Part shown: in pieces, positions 47,938 to 60,239 of the stretch
Layout: each line of letters begins with the position of its first letter
How positions within the stretch are numbered: the stretch's first letter is position 1
Assembly: GCA_021234155.1 (NCBI GenBank)
Contig: JAJEKV010000034.1
Span: 14,618,671-14,682,670 of the forward strand
Source: Isoetes taiwanensis
Lineage: Eukaryota > Streptophyta > Lycopodiopsida > Isoetales > Isoetaceae
Reading direction: 5' to 3'
DNA length: 64,000 nt
Made by a program: the position numbers and the translations under genes
Notes under the pieces: model-generated
What the model was told of the DNA's origin: nothing
The model's database searches: none
The model's input: only the letters and a program-made list of their open reading frames with translations

Positions 47938-50280
47938 GGCCGGACTTATTGCTCTCATAGGAGTTGCAAAGCACTATTTTCGACTCAGATCTTCCAGCTT
48001 TTATTTGAGATTTTAGGTTGAATGCAGGAAGACATTTGTTGCAGGCAAAATTTGAGACAAAATCTAAGGCAAAATCTAAGGCTGTATTTTGGGATATATC
48101 CAGATGTATCATCAACGGCTTCCAAATGCAATTGAAATGGCCCTTGAAGTGGCCCTATTTGAACCCTGTTGTGGATTCGATTTAGCAGTTGGTTACAATG
48201 GAAGATGCAAGAAGAAGCTCCAAGGGCAAAGGGTCTGCAATGGGTTCTAGCAACAAGCATTGTAGAACTCATTCTAGAACAAGCAATGCATCCATGTCCA
48301 TGAATCGTTCTGTTATAAAAGAGCCCTTACACAGTCCCAGATTTTGGAGCAAATTGCATCTCTTACATAGTTACTTGCTCCAGCAACTAGGGATAAAGCC
48401 AATGAGATAATGGGACAAGCTGATCGTGGTTGCAAGGGAACTAAGAAAAGTGGAATAAGCCCAAATCCACAGGGAAAAGATTGGTTCCGTCTCACAAATC
48501 CTAGTGTGCCAAGTCAAGGATGCATTGCATAGACGAATTTGACTTGTCATTCTAGGTTGCAAAAGATGGTTGAGATAAAAGGGCTAAGTTATATCCCTAA
48601 TAATTTCGTTAGACCTCTCCAAGGCATTCCCAGTTCAGCAGATTGTGCACATTCTTGTCTGATAAATTGTTCCCGCATTGCCGCTTTCTTTGCAGATGAT
48701 TCACGTGATTGATATGTTGACAATGTAATTAGCCATGGACTGTAATTAGCTATGCCGCTTTCTCTAACCTTTGCTTGCAGCCTTGCCATCTGTGCTTCTA
48801 AGGCTGTAGCATATGATTGGAAAAAATATACTTTGCTGAAAATTACTTTGCTGAAAATATACCGTAGTCTAACTCATTATGAAGCATTTCTGGGCATGCT
48901 ATAAATGCAGAATGCTGAAAATATGCTTTTAGAATGGGTAACATGCTGAACTTTTCCTTTCTCTTAAGTTATTTTTAACTAACATGCAAAGGTAGGTTAT
49001 TTGTAACAGGCTTGCAGCAAGTAGTATTCTGCAGCAACAGGTAAAGGAAGCATGATAGAAGCATGTATAGGAAATGATAATATCTTATGTTTGTACATTC
49101 TGAACCAAGCCAAATCAGTTCAGCATATGAGTATAAAATAAGCATCTTGCTTTCACATCTTGTGTATTTTGACTTAACTATTCGATTACTTGCTATTTTT
49201 CCAGACTTGTGTTTATGGAGGTGGTCAAATACACATGGATAAGGAAGGTAAAATGTTTATGAATGCGGCAAATGAATACATGAAGTACCATTGCCACGAT
49301 CTCCATAAAAAATCATAATAATTTCTAATATCATTCCCAAATCTATAGATATTCACTAATTAGCTCCTTAAGCCTTTAACTACCAACAAATATGGCTAGT
49401 GCCCTGCATTTTAGGCAATCTAAGAACATGGATGCCACAATGGCACAATGGTATATGGGCCAAACATAATGGCCATTTGCCCTCAAACAAAGATTGGGCC
49501 AAACATAATGGCCAATTTTTTAGACATATCACCATTTTAGAATCACATTTTTTGTTCTTCTTCATTTTTAATCACTCTAACCTATAATCGCTGTATCCTA
49601 GCCATCCAACCAAGGCATATTCCCAAGGATATGCCTTACCCAATAACCACAACCGTCCAGCACAAGTGAAGATGGGGTCAAAACCCCATTTCCACGTCAC
49701 CCTAAGGTGCATCACAAAGTATTCCATCTAAGTCAAATGCGTAAGGTGTTGGTCTCCAAGTTTGTTTGGAGCATTCTGCAGGATGGAGCATCTTCTCCTG
49801 GTGCGGCGCTGTTGTTGCAGTCTCTTCGCCATTGTGTGGCATTTGGGAAGCCGTCTGTGCCATGTGGAGTTGCCCGGGGGACTGTTGTATGGCCTCTGGC
49901 CTTTCCCACATGCATCCGCATTCTCTTCACAAACCACGGAACAACCTCAAACAGAAATAGAAGAAGGGGAAGCTGAGTTTGCTGCATACAGAACGATTGC
50001 AGACCAACCTGCTGCACATCATACAGAAGCTCCATTGTTGTTGAAGAATGGGCTTCTATGCATCAACTGTCATTCTGCCCACAAGAAGAAAGAAACAAAG
50101 AACATAATGAAGCACGGGGAGTTGAATCCTGCCAACCAAAGCCGGTACCCTGATGCTTCACCAACCATAATGGGGCTCCCCAAAGGGTTCCCCATTATGG
50201 CAGGGGGCTAGTCCCGTGCAAATGATCAGGCATACAAATGCATATGCAATAACAATTCAGCAAAACATTTTTAAATTTTC
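47938..50280. other. No gene recognised
   Basis: About 2.3 kb without a known domain. Short TTTAGCAGAATCGAAT-like words repeat around 47700-47810, and GGCCAAACATAATGGCCA repeats near 49455 and 49497. A GC-richer stretch with a plus-strand frame of 149 codons (49762-50211) matches nothing I know. An inverted repeat CCATAATGGGG...CCCCATTATGG lies at about 50165-50200. Confidence 0.5.
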
Positions 50281-50735
50281 GCATTTGTCCCAAAGTTGGA
50301 CTCGGCCTTATCTCAGGCATGCGTGTTGAAGTGGAGCCACGCACCAATGTTGCATTAATGCCATATGCACCTGAGTACGATTGGAAAACTTGGCAAACTT
50401 TGACCAGATATGCATGGCGTTGAGGATTTATGGAATGAATTCCAATACCGCGTCAATAGCTGTGGGGGCATGTGATGTGGAGTTGAAGTTTATTGACGGT
50501 CGACCAGCAGGTGTTCATGGGAATATTGCAGGGTTCATCAACAGTTCTATTGACAGTCGTGAGCGATTGCAATTGTGAATTTTTAGAGTGTCAAGGAGGG
50601 GAGGAAGGTTTTTTTACACGACATATAAAAGGCAGATTTATCATGGTGTGTGCTATTAAAAGCATAAACATTGGAGATGAGCTGTTCATCAACTATTGCT
50701 ATGATAGACCTCTCTCGTTCGAGATGGAACAATAA
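50281..50735 (+). pseudogene. SET-domain segment upstream of TNP2 (C2)
   Basis: The plus strand encodes DGRPAGVHGNIAGFINSSID, then after a one-base shift NCEFLECQGGEEGFF, and finally IKGRFIMVCAIKSINIGDEL, INYCYDRP and a stop at 50735. This follows the SET pattern GN..RFINHSC..PNC....I..I..GEEL..DY.YD, with the central His-Ser replaced (FINSS). SET proteins methylate lysines using S-adenosylmethionine; the changed motif and the frameshift argue against activity here. About 15 A's follow the stop, so an old retrocopy is possible. The same order SET then TNP2 occurs in C1, so the arrangement is older than both copies. Confidence 0.65.
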
Positions 50736-50901
50736 TATTGTTATACTTTAAAAAAAAAAAAAAGGGAATAAAGAGCATATTATTTTTTAATATATTTTTT
50801 GTCATTCGTGTGTCTATGCATATGGTTGTATGTATTTTATAGTTGTTACATTTTTTGTCATGATGTTTAATACGTTACTCCTATTTAATGAACTCATTCA
50901 G

Positions 50902-51286
50902 GGCGATCTCCATCCCGGTCCATTAGTTCTAAGTTGCAGGCAAAGCGAAACCTATCGTCGTGAATTTCAAGCTAGAGCCCACCAAAATGAAGATGTTGCA
51001 TATGATCAATATGAAGAGAATGAATCTATTGATGACCGGAGAACGAAGAATGCTCGATATGTTGCATGCTCTTCAAGAGTTACTTGATATTGATTTAGAC
51101 GATGTCGAGGATGGTAATGGAGAGGACATAGTAGAAGATGCGCGATACCCTTCAAGCACTGGTCGTTCCGACGATGACACTATTGTCATCGAAGCAGAAA
51201 CAGTTGTTTCCTGCATCTCGAACCTCTCGTTTGTCTTTCCAAACCAAGTTTAAGTGGAGCAATACTAGTGTCTCTGCTTTATTGAG
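50902..51286 (+). pseudogene. TNP2 N-terminal exon, truncated copy (C2)
   Basis: The exon opens after ATTCAG at 50901 with GDLHPGPLVLSCRQSETY, runs through LLDIDLDDVEDGNGED and reaches KFKWSNTSVSALLR, where the expected splice donor GAGGTGAC is replaced by GAGGTCC. It is a close relative of 31225-31637 and shows the intact target of LINE-E. Everything after this exon is missing; a fold-back follows. Confidence 0.75.
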
Positions 51287-51379
51287 GTCCTTCCTTCCTT
51301 ATAAAGTCCCAACCTGTTGGAGGTGCTGCTTATGCAAAGGAGTTTATAAGTATGTCACCTCAATAAGCAGAGACACTAG
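51264..51379. repeat. Fold-back at the C2 transposase breakpoint
   Basis: ACTAGTGTCTCTGC..TTATTGAGGT at 51264-51288 is inverted at 51357-51379, with about 70 bases between. The right arm continues inward with GAGTTTATAAGTATGTCACC, the reverse complement of what follows this exon in C1. The copy therefore folds back on itself, as after a template switch. Confidence 0.8.
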
Positions 51380-51419
51380 CATTAGGGGGTAGCCTCCTCC
51401 CCCCTCAAGCGGAGTCGCA

Positions 51420-51968
51420 TTTCTTTCTACTTATCTAGATTGGATCCTTAGTTTATATGTCTTCAAGAGCACAATCGTAAGGGAGACGTATCAAAGCTTG
51501 CAGACATGATTGGTCAAAAGTTTAATGTCCTTATCGCAGCAGCTGATTCTGCCAGTGCAGGGGTGGTGATAGCATGGCTTCTTTCTTTGCCAGTCATCTT
51601 CACTCAGGCTGATCGTTTTGGTCGTTGGGCCCTGATTGTATGGCAGGAACAAGGGGTTAAGTATGGTCTAATTAATGTTTATGCCCACAACAGGCCCCAC
51701 CAGAGAGCTGCACTATGGGCCTCCTTGCGAGGGAAGATGCTCAGCTTGGACTGCCACATTTCATGGCTTCTTGTTGGGGATCCTAATATGGTGGAAATGG
51801 AATCCGATCGGTTGGGGGCTACCTCTACTGTGGTGTCTGGTTTTGAATGCCAACAGTGGCTCCGTCTACTCCATGACTGCAACCTCTCAGAGATTGATGG
51901 TGAAGGTTCCTTTACTTGGTGCAATGGACGAGTTGGTGGGGGTCGTGCAAGCTCTCACAAGGCATCCT
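51420..51968 (+). pseudogene. L1-type endonuclease fragment
   Basis: The frame 51506-51970 encodes ADRFGRWALIVWQEQGVKYG, LINVYAHN, WLLVGDPNMVE (normally GDFNMV) and GSFTWCNGRVGGGRA, the order of an APE-type LINE endonuclease. No reverse transcriptase follows. It is unlike LINE-A and LINE-C in sequence. Confidence 0.75.
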
Positions 51969-52000
51969 AAAATTTAACTGCCATAATTAACCACTAAGGA

Positions 52001-52068
52001 ACCACTATACGTGTGGTTACTTATGCAAAAAATAATAATTTTAATAGAAACCACACATTATAGTGGTT
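52001..52068. repeat. Inverted repeat, 20-bp arms
   Basis: ACCACTATACGTGTGGTT at 52001 pairs with AACCACACATTATAGTGGTT ending at 52068 around a 30-base AT-rich loop. It may be the end of a small fold-back element. GTGGTTT words continue to about 52150. Confidence 0.7.
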
Positions 52069-55000
52069 TTTATAAGTAGGATGTGGTTTTTCATACTAGT
52101 TTTTGTTGCAACGTGGTTTATTTAAATTGGTAATGGTTTCTAGCATGGTTTTCTTGTTAGTTTATTGATACAACATAGGTTATTAAGTTGGTAATTCTAT
52201 TGTTTAAATTTGGTTTTTCCGGGGTCCCGAAATTTTTTTGGTATTTTCCCTTAAATTGATTTCCTAAGGTTTGAAGGGTTTTGGCGGCCGGGAAAAGATT
52301 CCGGTTCTCCAGAAATCGAGCATTTCGGTTGTACTATGATTTCAAAATTGGCAATTTTTTGCTGACACGGCGTATTGGACGGTTGGGAAACATTGACAGC
52401 ATCGGAATGCTACAGTGCCGTGGTCAAGAGCTGGGATCGGGCTGTTGCTTCCTTGCTTGCTTGCTTGCTTTGCGGGCGTAGATGGTGAGCAATAAAGCAG
52501 ATGCTTACGAACCGGTCATTGCTTTCCTGGTGTTGCTTTCCTGGCGTCGAGCTTTAGAAGTTAGGTATTGCTCCTGTTGTTGTTATTTGTTTCTCTAGGT
52601 TTTGCTTGGCATCCTCACAGGAGGCCCTTAATTAGACTGGAGATTCAGAGGTTAGGTTTATGCTGCATAGTAGGTCGTTAATCGGATTGGAGATTCAGAG
52701 TTCGACCTGGTGATTAAAAGAAATCCAGTGCTACTGGACATGGATTGCAAGAGGTGAGCATGATTTTGTATTTATGGCTTATGAATTCTATAATTAAAGT
52801 TCACCGACCTCATCTTTGTAAGCCGATTCACATATTGTTATAGTCATTGCTTTCTTCCGCAGATATACTGGAGCATCAGACTTAGAGATCTAGCTGAATG
52901 TGGCCACTAGATGGCTATGACTCAGACTAGATCTATTAAAAAGGTAATTTCTGTCAAGACTCCTTAGGTTTGCATGGAAGTTTGTCTGTGGTTGGTGTTT
53001 TGATTAGGTAAATCTTAGATGTATTCCTTTTCATTTTTGTTGTTGCAAAGCATATCTTCTACATATAAGCTCCTTGTGTGATAGCTGAATGGATCCACGA
53101 AACTTAAGAAATCACCACAGCCACTTTGTCTAGCTGAAAGATGTCTAGCTTTATATTGATATATTCTCGCAATATCCTCTAAGGCGCCATATTCCTTTGC
53201 AGATTAACTCTTCCTTGCTGGCTATATGCTACAGCAAGTGTTCTTACTTTGTAGGCTCTGATTTTTTTGGAAAACTTGATTTAGTTCTTTTTGTCCATAT
53301 AACAAGCCTAGCAGATAGGGATAGAGCTGGCACATGGTAGCGAAGAAACCGAAATGTCAGTTCACATTCTTTGAAATTGTTCCATAGTTCTTCAGGCTGT
53401 AATGATAGTAATTCTTCAGGCTGCAGTAGGAGACAACAGATTCTCTGGCGTGAGCAAAAGGACCAAAGGTTGTATTGTCTATCAAATTTGAGTGAACCAT
53501 AGCAAGCTACATGCACTGGCATTACAATCCCTGGATTTATTTCTTATCCTTATCTGCTTTGAGGAACTCACAAACATGGCGACAAAGCCGAGATGCAATG
53601 GCAAGTGCTAGCCAAGTTGCATATTCAGAGAACTCCGACTCTCAGGCACCATAGTGACAAGCAATTGACATGGGCTTTAGAGCCCGTGGCATGATTATGT
53701 AGTCTCAAAATGACTTAATCTTAATACATCTCAGACTGTTGTGGGAATAGCGATACTATCCCAGGAGCTTCAAAATAACCTGAATGCCAATGGACTAATA
53801 GCATTCTAGATGCATTTATATTAAAGATCCAAAGTTAACTCCCATCTTTTTCTTTTTTGCACTCTATGTTTATGCTATTGCGTTTATAGTACACATTTTT
53901 ATGCCCTAAGCTGCAGGCAAGTTGGTATCATATGCAAGCATTTTGGAGTAAGCTTTGCTTTGCTTTGTTCAATTTGTTCTTGGGCAATTTTATGTATTTA
54001 ATATACATGTAATGCATTCTGCTTGGATTTAGGATATGTTTGGTGTCTATCAAATTTGACTGCACTATAGCCACCCACATGCACTGCCATTAAAACCGTG
54101 GCTTGCTTCTCTACCTGCTTGCAGAACACTTCATCTAGGAACAACCCAGGATGTGGCAGGTGCTAGCCAAGTTACATGTTGAAGACTCTGTTTGGCAAGC
54201 ACCGAAGTGACAAGGGACTGATGCACGCATATATTTTGAATGTTGATCATAGTTTATCATGGTTCAGACTGAATATGCCAGCCATATAAAGAGTCTTTTG
54301 TAGCAGGTGATGATGATGCAAGTGCCTTCTCAAATTTTCTCAGCAATTGGACGTTTCAAGCCCTTTACTATTTGTTGGTTGCATTGTCTGGCCTCTTTTA
54401 TTTCTGTTACAAATGGAGACACATCTGTGTGAAAGCCTGCATACCTGGATTACTATAACTGCCAGCCATCTTTATATGTGCACTCACCATCAAAGCCTGG
54501 TAAGTCGTTAGAATCACTCGGACATGTCAATGTATTGAGTTATTTCATGTATAAATCACCATCTTAGTTCCAACTTTCATGTATAGAGTATAAATCACCA
54601 TCTTAGTTCCAACTTTTGTTAAGCTATAGCCTGCCTACTTTCTAACAGTCTCACTTGGTAATTGCGAGCAAGCTTGCCTTAAAGTTCTATTTGGCATGCA
54701 GAAGAGCAACATATTTCTGTGCTTTTATTCTTGCAAGACATTTTGATGAGTAAAATAGCATAATTTGTTTATGTTGTTGTCGGCCTATTGCAACTCGAGT
54801 AAATGCATGTGCTTGCTTTGGATCTATCTGCAGGTCAAAGTAATTTACAAGCTTTCAACAACTTCTACCTCTCCTTCAATAAGAGCGCATCATCATGGGT
54901 AATTCCAGTTCTGTTGTTTTACTGTAGAAATATATTGTCCTATTTGCAACGTGTGCTTGCAACAACTGCAGCCAAAACTTCTAATTTATCAGCAGTAGTA

Positions 55001-56093
55001 AGGAAGACTCATTATTGCATCTTTCGTTTTTTATAGTATCAAAAGATTGTCCGTTTACCAGTTGCTTTTATATTGCCATACTATCTTTTTGTCTTTCATC
55101 TTTATGGACTAGGTTTTGAAGGCACCAGTTGTCATTGTCGTTGTCTGCTATCACATTTTCTTCTTCATGTTGGTTGCACATTACTTTTGTCAAGAACAGA
55201 TCGCACATCACGTTGCATTATAAAGTCTCTTTATCACTAGAAATGAAGGATCTCTAATAGAATACAAAGAAAGATTACATGTTATCAAATGGGTCTTCTT
55301 TTCCTCTGCCCATTTGCATTCGCATGTACTCCGAATATTGTTTCTGAAGGCCAGTAAGCTACTCCAAGTTATAGTAACGTGGATATGTGTGTGAGGTGAA
55401 TGTCCAAAGCCAATGAGTGGCATAAAATTGATCTTTTCTTCTACCTATTTGCATTGCATGTACTCTGAATAGCATTTGGTCTAAAGGCCAATAAGATATT
55501 GCAAGTTATAAATAACATAAAGCCAATGAGTGGCATAAAGAGTTGACCTTATTCGCATGCTGGAGTGTCGAGAAGTGGCATAAACAGTTGGATTTGGAGC
55601 TGTCTGGTCTATCTAAGTATAATAATAGAAGAAATAATGGGCGCAGATAGAGAAATATTTTGAAATATATATGTTGTGTGCCAGGCTTAAAGAAATATTG
55701 GATGCAAATGGTACTTGATGGTTTTGTCTTGCAGGGAGTGACTAGGAGTCAACAACTTGGTTATTTTTCCCATGGTAGCTTTAGGTTCTTTTATTGTAGA
55801 GTTTTTTGGCTTTATAGTCTAGATTTGCTAAAACCCAAATCATATCTGAGTTCAAGATTCAAGATTGTAGTAAAATCAATATCTATCCACAAAAACCGGC
55901 ATGCATAATTAGCAGGTCGTGGATGAGCAATGCTTCATATAAAGGTAGCATATTTAGGTTGCATCTTTTTGACAATTTCCACCTTTGAATGCAACTATGA
56001 AGGCATTATGATGGTCAATGCCCCTTATTCTTCCATGGTCATTTAAAATTATGTTTCTTTCCCTTCTTGATACCTTTTGTTCTTCTGCCAGGG

Positions 56094-56202
56094 TCGCTGT
56101 GATACCGACCTTGAAGATGTGTATGGCAAGGTTATTAACAAAACGTGTGGTGTTGGAGACTTAACGGGAGAGAGTTTTGTTAGCCAGACCCACAATGATC
56201 AT
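56094..56202 (+). CDS. Candidate exon of unknown gene
   Basis: Between TGCCAG and GTATGATA the frame GRCDTDLEDVYGKVINKTCG, VGDLTGESFVSQTHNDH is fully open, with two Cys and balanced composition unlike the AT-rich surroundings. I do not recognise it. It may be one exon of a gene spread over 52-57 kb, or a relic. Confidence 0.35.
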
Positions 56203-56510
56203 GGTATGATAACTTAAATGCTTCAATCCATTCATGCTACTTAGGTACTCATGAACCAATGGAAAAACAGAAAGAAGAATGATGTAGATTGGTTTTTCTG
56301 GCTTTAGACAAGGTGCTACTAAAGTTCTTAACAAAGTTGCTAGCAGAAACTTTCTACTTGAGGGCCAATGGGAGAATATAGTAGAAAATTACATGATGGT
56401 ACATTAATTTGTCATTAGAACAATTATAATGGTTTAGCAAGACCAAGAAGAAGTATGGTACATTGGTTTGTCTTTCAAACGACTTGGTAGAAATCTTTAG
56501 AATTCCAGGA

Positions 56511-56570
56511 AGAATAGAATAGAATAGAATAGTTTTTTTTAACGTCCACAGAGACCAATAGGTCATGGAA
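56511..56570 (-). mobile_element. LINE tail only (ATTCT family)
   Basis: (AGAAT)4 followed by AACGTCCACAGAGACCAATAGGTCATGG matches the last 60 bases of the LINE family (compare 30471-30530). It is an extremely short 5'-truncated insertion, on the minus strand. Confidence 0.7.
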
Positions 56571-57043
56571 GGCGCACAGACAATTTCCTTGAGGTGATCA
56601 CGACTAATATATTTTTTTCCAGCAAAAAAAAGCTCCAAAATCTTCTAAGCAGGTCATTTTGACTATGATTTTGGCAAATTCTTGAGATTTGATACAAACC
56701 AAATTGCAATTGGGTTCACTAGAACTTAATAACCTATAGGACTACTTTAAATACGACTTAACAACCTACATAAGACCTATTGAATAAAAAACACAAAGTT
56801 CTATTTGACCATTGAATGGCTATAAATATTGTCCAAAAACCAATATGCGGCTTTACCTTTTGGTACAAAATCTCATTTTTATGTTTGTGGTATGTTGTAG
56901 ATGCATGTGTCGCTTAAAATCTACACCCCTTTGCCTCCCCACACTTAACTACCACTACAAGTAATTGCCATGTGTAAAATACACCTAGCATCAAGATTTT
57001 TGGGTTGCCCCTAAGGGGGCAAACCCTCGTTTATGTGGGTTTA

Positions 57044-57087
57044 TGGCATATTCCAAGTATATGTCAATATATACCTGGAATATGCCA
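57044..57087. repeat. 44-bp palindromic hairpin
   Basis: TGGCATATTCCAAGTATATG and its near reverse complement ending TGGAATATGCCA form a stem of about 20 bp with almost no loop. Confidence 0.75.
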
Positions 57088-57127
57088 ATGGCTACTAAAA
57101 CCCAATATTGGGGGTAAATGCGGTCAT

Positions 57128-57203
57128 TTACGTTGGTGGATAGGCCCTCTCAAAACGGTTAACTGATTACGTTGGTGGATAGGCCCTCTCAAAACCGGTT
57201 AGC
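57128..57203. repeat. 39-bp tandem repeat, two copies
   Basis: TTACGTTGGTGGATAGGCCC... starts at 57128 and 57167; the second copy has one extra C before GGTTA. Confidence 0.8.
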
Positions 57204-57716
57204 GGTGTTCAAATCAGAGCTCCAAACGCTTTACGGCTTGTAAATCGCTGAAGATCTCTTCAGTATAGCAATGATAGCTTGTCTTAAATTTATAAGTCCT
57301 AAGATCCACCTTCCTCCCAATCGGACTTCGATCCATCCATATACACTTTCACATAGAATGATCATACGAAAGTGCCGGGCTGGCGATGGCGTTATTCTGC
57401 GGTGTATGAGCAAGCAAGAGTACGCTTTGGAAATTTTGCATTGGGCAAGGACAAGGGCAAGGATGGGTTTTCCAAGCACCGATGGTGGAATAGGTACGAT
57501 CTCCGTAGCGGAGAAGCAATCTAGCGATAAAACTTCCATACTGACTCGAAACTAGACTCGTGTTTCCTTACCCGGGCTTTCATTTGCCACGATCATTTCT
57601 TTTTGTGATTAAGTTTGCCCCTTTGTTGCATTTCTTTCCTTACGCTTCTCGTCTTATTTGGGCCATCTTGGGCTTCTACAAAGAAGAACAAAATGCTCTT
57701 CCGAACTTCAGTGGGG

Positions 57717-58300
57717 TTTTGATTCTAAACAAATTGCATACAGCAACATGGACCAAGGGTGGGAGCTAGCATCGCGGCAAGGAATCACTTGCAACAAGTA
57801 GGTAGTTTCAAATGCTTTAGTTATTTTGTCTAATATACTCATTACCTATTTGCTTGAATTGGGTTTTTCCTTGCACAAACAATGGAAGCGTGAAGTGTCA
57901 CGAATATGGCCTTTCTTTGGAAAACCTTCAAAAGTTGGACATACTTAATCTTGGTCCAATAAATTATCGGCACTAACCTAGGGTTTATGTCAAATCTGCC
58001 ACTTTAGTACTTTCTAACAATTCTTTAGTTGGTAGTATTCCGGCATCATTGACAATTTGACACGGCTATCTAGCTTGTATATATCATCAAACAAGCTTAG
58101 CAAAGACACTATACCAACATTACCTAGCACCTTGGATTATCTAGATCCGCAGCGTGAGAACCAACTCATTGGAAATGTACTGCATGGGTCTTGAATGACA
58201 CTTTCGGGGTGCTAGTGCGGTAAATCTTTCACATAACCATTTGACTTACGAAATTCCCACCATTCCAAAGATATAGAAATATAGATATCCATGATAACAA
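57717..58300 (+). pseudogene. Decayed leucine-rich-repeat gene fragment
   Basis: Pieces in changing frames resemble a plant LRR ectodomain. GWELASRQGITCNK is followed by an intron-like gap, then LEKLQKLDILNLG, LLVLSNNSLVGSIPASL and a LTRLSSLYISSNKL-type repeat. Stops and shifts occur within every repeat, and no kinase domain follows. The family would be LRR receptor-like proteins at the plasma membrane. Confidence 0.5.
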
Positions 58301-59138
58301 CTTGCAAGGCCCCTGTCAAATTTAACTTCACGGTGGATGACTCCAAGAATCAAGGCTTTCTATTCTATGTAGATGCAATGGGAGAATAAGTTCATACAGA
58401 TACAAGAAGACACAGGTGTGATACCAGATGCAGGCGCAGATCCTTTCAGGGATCGATGAGTCCCAATGTGCTTGCGTGACCCAACTGTATTTTGCTCTAC
58501 CCTTTTGTTGTTTCGGGTTCACAGGTTATGGTAAGACTTTGGTTTAAGACCTCAGGAAGAACGGCTCTGCACTTCGATTACAACAAAGAAAAGATACTGT
58601 CTTCGCCTGAGCTATTGTTTCTTGGAAAACCTTGCATTGTTTCCCTGCCTGTGGCCATAATTCTGGATTGATTAACTAGAGAGACAAACCATGATTCCAT
58701 TTTGTTTCGGTGATTAAAGGCCCCCCTGCTTCTTCTATTTAAAGTATAAAATGCTGATTGAATGAGGTGCACAACTTGAACAGCATAGGGTTTGCCCATT
58801 TTGCAAGGCAAAAATGTGGAGCATGGCAAAGGCCGAAATGATTCCACCCAGTGCTCAGAAAAGGCTTGCATGAAAGTGAAGACAGCATCGAGTACTTTGT
58901 CTGCCTTAATCGACATTTACCCAACATCAGCATCAGGCAAGATGATCACCTTACAGCTGGTTGTTTAACAGCTGGTGGCCATGCTCTGATGCATAATTGA
59001 ACAATAGGTAGAAACGAGCGAAAGTGGAAATCTTAACTCCAATATGCTTTTTATGATATTTTTCACCTGAATGATTATGACTTTGAAATCTGTTTTGGTA
59101 TTCTTGCATTGACTGTCTTGGCATGTTCTTTTTGAAAG
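58301..59138. other. No gene recognised
   Basis: Short frames on both strands only, without known motifs. Confidence 0.5.
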
Positions 59139-59408
59139 GTGGCAGTTGGCTCTACTCAAAGGAGAAGCATGTTTGCAAATCCTCCATGTTCAAAGACTTC
59201 GCAAACATTAGCCATGAGGGAAGATTGCATTGTAGACTCACAAGTTTTACCTCCACGCAATTCTCAAGGATCTATCGACTTCAACCGTTTTCCATTTAGG
59301 GTATGCAGAGGTTGCGGATGTTACACATGTAGGAAGTATGCTGTGAGTTATGATGAATGCAGACTCCCTAAGAGATATAAGCCAGGCCAATCCCAAAATA
59401 CATGCTAG
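59139..59408 (+). CDS. Small Cys-rich open frame of unknown function
   Basis: The open frame includes a Cys-rich end, FRVCRGCGCYTCRKYAVSYDEC. The upstream sequence TTTTTGAAAG could be an acceptor and the GTATGC inside could be a donor, so only part may be exon. No family recognised. It lies about 400 bp before the transporter fragment on the same strand, but shows no likeness to transporter N-termini. Confidence 0.25.
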   Translation: MAVGSTQRRSMFANPPCSKTSQTLAMREDCIVDSQVLPPRNSQGSIDFNRFPFRVCRGCGCYTCRKYAVSYDECRLPKRYKPGQSQNTC

Positions 59409-59821
59409 ACTAACTGCGCTTTTGGCGGCTATTTCCTTTATTGGTTAATGTCTCCTTCGGCAAGAGTTCCTTAATGTAGCCATTTGCCAAGCTGGGGATC
59501 TTTTGCTATCTGCGTTCTGACTAGCTAGTTTATCCGCTTAACAGGGAACCGGATCTCGAATTTCTCTACTTCAAAGCTGACCTACAATACCTTGATTCGG
59601 TTGTACACATTTCAAATCTCAATCAGGAGGCCATCTTATGGCTATTTTTGCGTCAACAAATTATCAGCTACAGCTTTGCCTTTGGCGGGGAAATGCCATG
59701 AAGAAAACAAATATATTGGATTGTCTTGTTGTCTTTGGTCATCATTTGATATTTTATGGCATTCAGCATTTGACATTGTCACATTGGATCATCTTTTGAC
59801 TTCTGTTAACAAAGCATAATC
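59409..59821. other. No gene recognised between the Cys-rich frame and the transporter
   Basis: Expected N-terminal transporter exons (the GYLVNGVCEEYVYNRL block) are not found here or further upstream in the window. Confidence 0.5.
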
Positions 59822-60239
59822 CCTTGGAAAACATATGTCAAACTTTCTGCAGTTCTCATGGGTTCTCATGGCCTCACCAAAGGGTCCCTTATGTTTCTCA
59901 ACATGTTCAAATCAACCAAGGTTATAAGCATGCTTCCTGTACTATTTTGTGTTTTCAAATTTGACAATTTCATTTTCAATGCAGGTCTTGCCTGTTATGG
60001 TGATGGGAGCATTTATTCCTGGCCTTCGGCGAAAATATCCACTGCAAGAATATGTCTCAGCAGTGATGCTTGTTGTAGGGCTTGTTGTTTGCAGATGCAC
60101 ATTCTTCGCCTAATTTTCATATATTTGGAGTAGTTATGGTAGTTTCTGCTCTAGTCTTGGACTCCTTTTTAGGGAATTTGCAAGAGGCCATCTTTAAAAT
60201 GAATCCCGCAACAACTCAAGTACGTTTTCTACCCTAGTT

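Larger units (their letters stand above)
52069..57716. other. Long stretch without a recognised gene; possible short exons
   Basis: No known domain is visible. Segments with splice-like borders suggest an unassigned plus-strand transcript: 52862-52945, which ends ATGGCTATGACTCAGACT..AAAAAG before GTAATT; 54834-54899, bounded by CTGCAG and GTAATT; and 56094-56202 (separate entry). They do not join into one frame by eye. Confidence 0.35.

Noticed and set aside
56953-56970. CACTACAAGTAATTGCC, a possible CACTA left end
   Set aside because: No partner end, no subterminal array and no transposase to the right; kept only as a possible relic.
57271-57555. 94-codon frame with KQEYALEILHWAR, faintly like copia polymerase
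   Set aside because: The likeness is a few residues only and no other copia motif is near.
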